Shown in pieces: positions 62,015 through 64,000 of a stretch of DNA of 64,000 bases; the stretch's first letter is position 1, and the number at the start of each line of letters is the position of its first letter. The notes beneath the pieces are model-generated. The model worked only from the letters and a program-made list of their open reading frames with translations. It had not been told where the DNA came from and did not search any database. This stretch comes from Colwellia chukchiensis. GTDB taxonomy: Bacteria > Pseudomonadota > Gammaproteobacteria > Enterobacterales > Alteromonadaceae. The DNA is taken from positions 372,001-436,000 of the forward strand of contig NZ_NBOC01000001.1 of the NCBI RefSeq assembly GCF_002104455.1. Reading direction: 5' to 3'. Made by a program: the position numbers and the translations under genes.

Positions 62015-63679
62015 CTATCCAGCCAATAATTCTTGTGCGTTAGCTAAACTCGTATCAGTGACTTTATCACCGGCCAGCAAGCGAGCAATCTCTTGGACGC
62101 GACCATCGCGAGAAAGTTCCGTGACTGTAGTTTCAGTGTGTTCGCCGTCGGTGAGTTTGGCAACAAACAACTGTTGATGACCTTTACTAGCCACTTGCGG
62201 TAAATGCGTAACACAAATAACTTGCGTGTTTTTAGCTAACTGCTGTAACTTTTTGCCAACCATGGCTGCAGTTGGACCACTAATGCCAACATCTACCTCA
62301 TCAAAGATTAAGCTTGGCGTGATAACTTTGTCTGCTAATATAACCTGCATGGCTAAGCTAATACGCGACAGCTCACCACCTGAGGCAACTTTATTCATGG
62401 CTTCTAATGGTTGGCCAGGGTTTAAGCTGGCAAGGAAGCTAACATTGTCATGACCATGTAATGATAAATGATCTAATTTATCTTGGCTGACTTTAATGGC
62501 AAACTTACCGTGCGCCATATTCAATTCAGCCATGCTGTTTGTGATCATTTTGCTCAGCTTGGCAGCGGCTTTAGCTCTGGACTCGGACAAGATATTGGCT
62601 GCATTTTGATATTGTTGCTTAGCGCTTTCAATATCATCATTAATTTTTATTAAACGACTTTCATCTGAGCTAAATAATGCGAGCTCTTGTAGCAATTGTT
62701 GGTGAAACTGCGCTAAGGCATTAGGGGCAACTTGGTGTTTTTTGGCTAACATAATTGCGCTTGAATAACGTTCCTCAATCAGCGAGTAGCTGTCGGGATC
62801 AAGTTCAACACTTTGATAATAATGTTTTAATTCTTGACTGGCATCTTCTACTTGAATTAAGGCTTCATTCAGCTGTTCAGCAATGGCTTTTAACTTGCCA
62901 TCATAGTTTGCTAAGCCTGCAATTTTATCTGCGCTGCTCCTTAAACTATCAACTACATTAAATTGTTCAGCTTCAGATAATTGTTGTACTGCACTTAATG
63001 TTTCACTGAGAATATGTTGCCCATTACTTTGACGCTGGTAATCCTTTTCTAAGTTTTCAAACTCGTCAGGCTGTAAAGAAAATTCGTTCAACTCTTGTAC
63101 TTGATATTGTAATAATTGCTGCTGAGCTTCTCGCTGTAGCTTATTTTCTTGTAAGGTTTGCGCTTCTTGGCTAAGGCTACGCCATTGTTGGTAATAGTAT
63201 TTTACCTCATCAAGTAGGTGTTGATGATTGGCGTAGGCATCAAGTATATTGCGTTGTTCACTAGCCTTTACAATCAATTGATGATTATGTTGACCATGAA
63301 TATGAATCAATAGCTGGCCAATTTCTTTTAATTGCGCTAGCGGTACTTGGCTGCCATTAATATAGGCTTTAGAGCGGCCTTCGGCTGAAATAACACGGCG
63401 CAAAATACACTCGTTATCGAGTAGCATATCATGGTGTTTCAGCCAGTTTTTGGCAGCTATATTATGACTCGTATCAAAGGTTGCTGCTAATTCGGCTTTT
63501 TTGCAATCAGCTCTGACTACATTAGTAACGGCTCTATCACCTAAGCAAAGACCTAAGGCATCTATAGCAATAGATTTGCCGGCACCCGTTTCGCCAGTAA
63601 TAGTGGTCATGCCTTGCTGCCAATCAATGTCGAGTGAACGCACAATGGCAAAGTTTTGAATGTTGAGTTGCAATAACAT
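62015..63679 (-). CDS. recN: DNA repair protein RecN
   Basis: SMC-like ATPase for double-strand break repair. The 554-residue protein starts MLLQLNIQNFAIV and has Walker A GETGAGKS (29-36). Long coiled-coil regions lie between about 150 and 370. The signature ASGGELSRISLAMQ and Walker B SLIFDEVDVGISGPTAA follow. The ATG at 63679 has GAGG nine bases upstream. A perfect LexA box lies 70 bases upstream, so it should be SOS-induced. nadK lies upstream on the same strand, as in E. coli. Confidence 0.96.
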   Translation of the reverse strand: MLLQLNIQNFAIVRSLDIDWQQGMTTITGETGAGKSIAIDALGLCLGDRAVTNVVRADCKKAELAATFDTSHNIAAKNWLKHHDMLLDNECILRRVISAEGRSKAYINGSQVPLAQLKEIGQLLIHIHGQHNHQLIVKASEQRNILDAYANHQHLLDEVKYYYQQWRSLSQEAQTLQENKLQREAQQQLLQYQVQELNEFSLQPDEFENLEKDYQRQSNGQHILSETLSAVQQLSEAEQFNVVDSLRSSADKIAGLANYDGKLKAIAEQLNEALIQVEDASQELKHYYQSVELDPDSYSLIEERYSSAIMLAKKHQVAPNALAQFHQQLLQELALFSSDESRLIKINDDIESAKQQYQNAANILSESRAKAAAKLSKMITNSMAELNMAHGKFAIKVSQDKLDHLSLHGHDNVSFLASLNPGQPLEAMNKVASGGELSRISLAMQVILADKVITPSLIFDEVDVGISGPTAAMVGKKLQQLAKNTQVICVTHLPQVASKGHQQLFVAKLTDGEHTETTVTELSRDGRVQEIARLLAGDKVTDTSLANAQELLAG

Positions 63680-63741
63680 AGTCGCCTCATTAACTTTATC
63701 AGTAGCTTTATTACGATAAAGTGCAGAATAAATAAGCAAAA

Positions 63742-63775
63742 AAGCAGATACTGTTAATTTATACAGTATCTGCTT
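63742..63775 (-). terminator. Terminator-like hairpin between nadK and recN
   Basis: On the minus strand AAAAGCAGATACTGT pairs with ACAGTATCTGCTTTT, followed by further T residues. It would end nadK transcription. The LexA box forms the inner stem. Confidence 0.75.
63749..63768. promoter_or_regulatory. LexA (SOS) box of recN
   Basis: TACTGTTAATTTATACAGTA matches the LexA consensus CTGT-N8-ACAG perfectly and is symmetric at both ends. A possible recN promoter on the minus strand has -35 TTGAAA (63784-63779) and -10 TATAAA (63763-63758) with a 15-base spacer, placing the -10 inside the box. Confidence 0.9.
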
Positions 63776-63828
63776 TTATTTCAAGCTATGTTTTTACTTT
63801 ATTTTTTATTTGTAAGCTAGCTTATTGA

Positions 63829-64000
63829 TTAATAAAGCTTATTACCCCAGCCAAGTTTATTTCTTAACACATTAAAGTAGTTGTGATCTAACGGGTGTAT
63901 CAAGCGTAATGTAAACTCACTTTTTTTGATAATGACTTCATCACCAGGCATGACGGCTAAAATGACATGTCCGTCACAACTGACTTGCAGGTTCTCGTAA
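63829..64000 (-). CDS. nadK: NAD kinase, C-terminal part
   Basis: The last 56 or so codons of a minus-strand gene cut by the window end. The frame reads [19 protein letters not shown], then [20 protein letters not shown], then [13 protein letters not shown]-stop. This matches the C-terminus of NAD kinase, the enzyme that makes NADP from NAD. It lies immediately upstream of recN on the same strand, the conserved gammaproteobacterial order. Confidence 0.9.
   Translation of the reverse strand, partial: YENLQVSCDGHVILAVMPGDEVIIKKSEFTLRLIHPLDHNYFNVLRNKLGWGNKLY

Overview
The window is a moderately AT-rich gammaproteobacterial chromosome segment. Its housekeeping blocks point to the marine Alteromonadales, most likely Colwelliaceae (Colwellia or Thalassotalea): nuoM-nuoN; suhB, trmJ, cysE and iscR-iscSUA-hscBA-fdx; ssrA, smpB, ratA, rnfH, bamE, recN and nadK. 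The genus is inferred from gene order and protein character, not from a search.

Region 1 (1-6.9 kb) holds the end of the nuo operon, a DEAD-box RNA helicase (deaD) behind a long structured leader, and 4-hydroxyphenylpyruvate dioxygenase. Region 2 (6.8-12.0 kb) is a methionine module: mesX (DUF1852) and mesD, a folate-independent core methionine synthase pair, a TauE-type transporter and metR. Sites resembling MetR boxes lie upstream of mesX and on the metR promoter. Region 3 (12.2-20.7 kb) is the suhB/trmJ/cysE/isc block with two abutting IscR-like operators.

Region 4 (21-32.5 kb) is mixed: a GAF-GGDEF cyclase, an unlinked MlaC-like protein, two TetR regulators, a ThrE-like exporter, a PilZ-like protein, a secreted M24 peptidase, gamma-glutamyltransferase and several small proteins. 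Region 5 (32.6-38.6 kb) looks like an acid-sugar or lactone catabolic group (class II aldolase-like protein, enolase-superfamily dehydratase, amidohydrolase-2 lactonase, SDR, Lrp regulator) followed by a secreted M20 dipeptidase.

Region 6 (39.1-50.3 kb) is the most interesting accessory locus. It has a LysR regulator, an AbgB-like M20 hydrolase, a protein closely resembling AruI (2-ketoarginine decarboxylase), a TonB-dependent receptor, a YjiH-family membrane protein, a protein closely resembling AruH (arginine:pyruvate transaminase), and a TetR regulator. A 74-bp element is duplicated ahead of the hydrolase and the AruI-like gene, and two palindromic operators separate aruH from tetR. This suggests an outer-membrane-to-cytoplasm route feeding an arginine conjugate or guanidino compound into the arginine transaminase pathway.

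Region 7 (50.6-59.0 kb) has a VOC protein, an iron-uptake pair with a Fur-like box, fumC, a Bax-like glucosaminidase and a 7TM diguanylate cyclase. Region 8 (59.5-64 kb) has tmRNA with its partner smpB, then ratA-rnfH, bamE, recN with a LexA box built into a terminator-like hairpin, and the 3' end of nadK. No CRISPR array, rRNA, tRNA, insertion sequence or prophage was seen.
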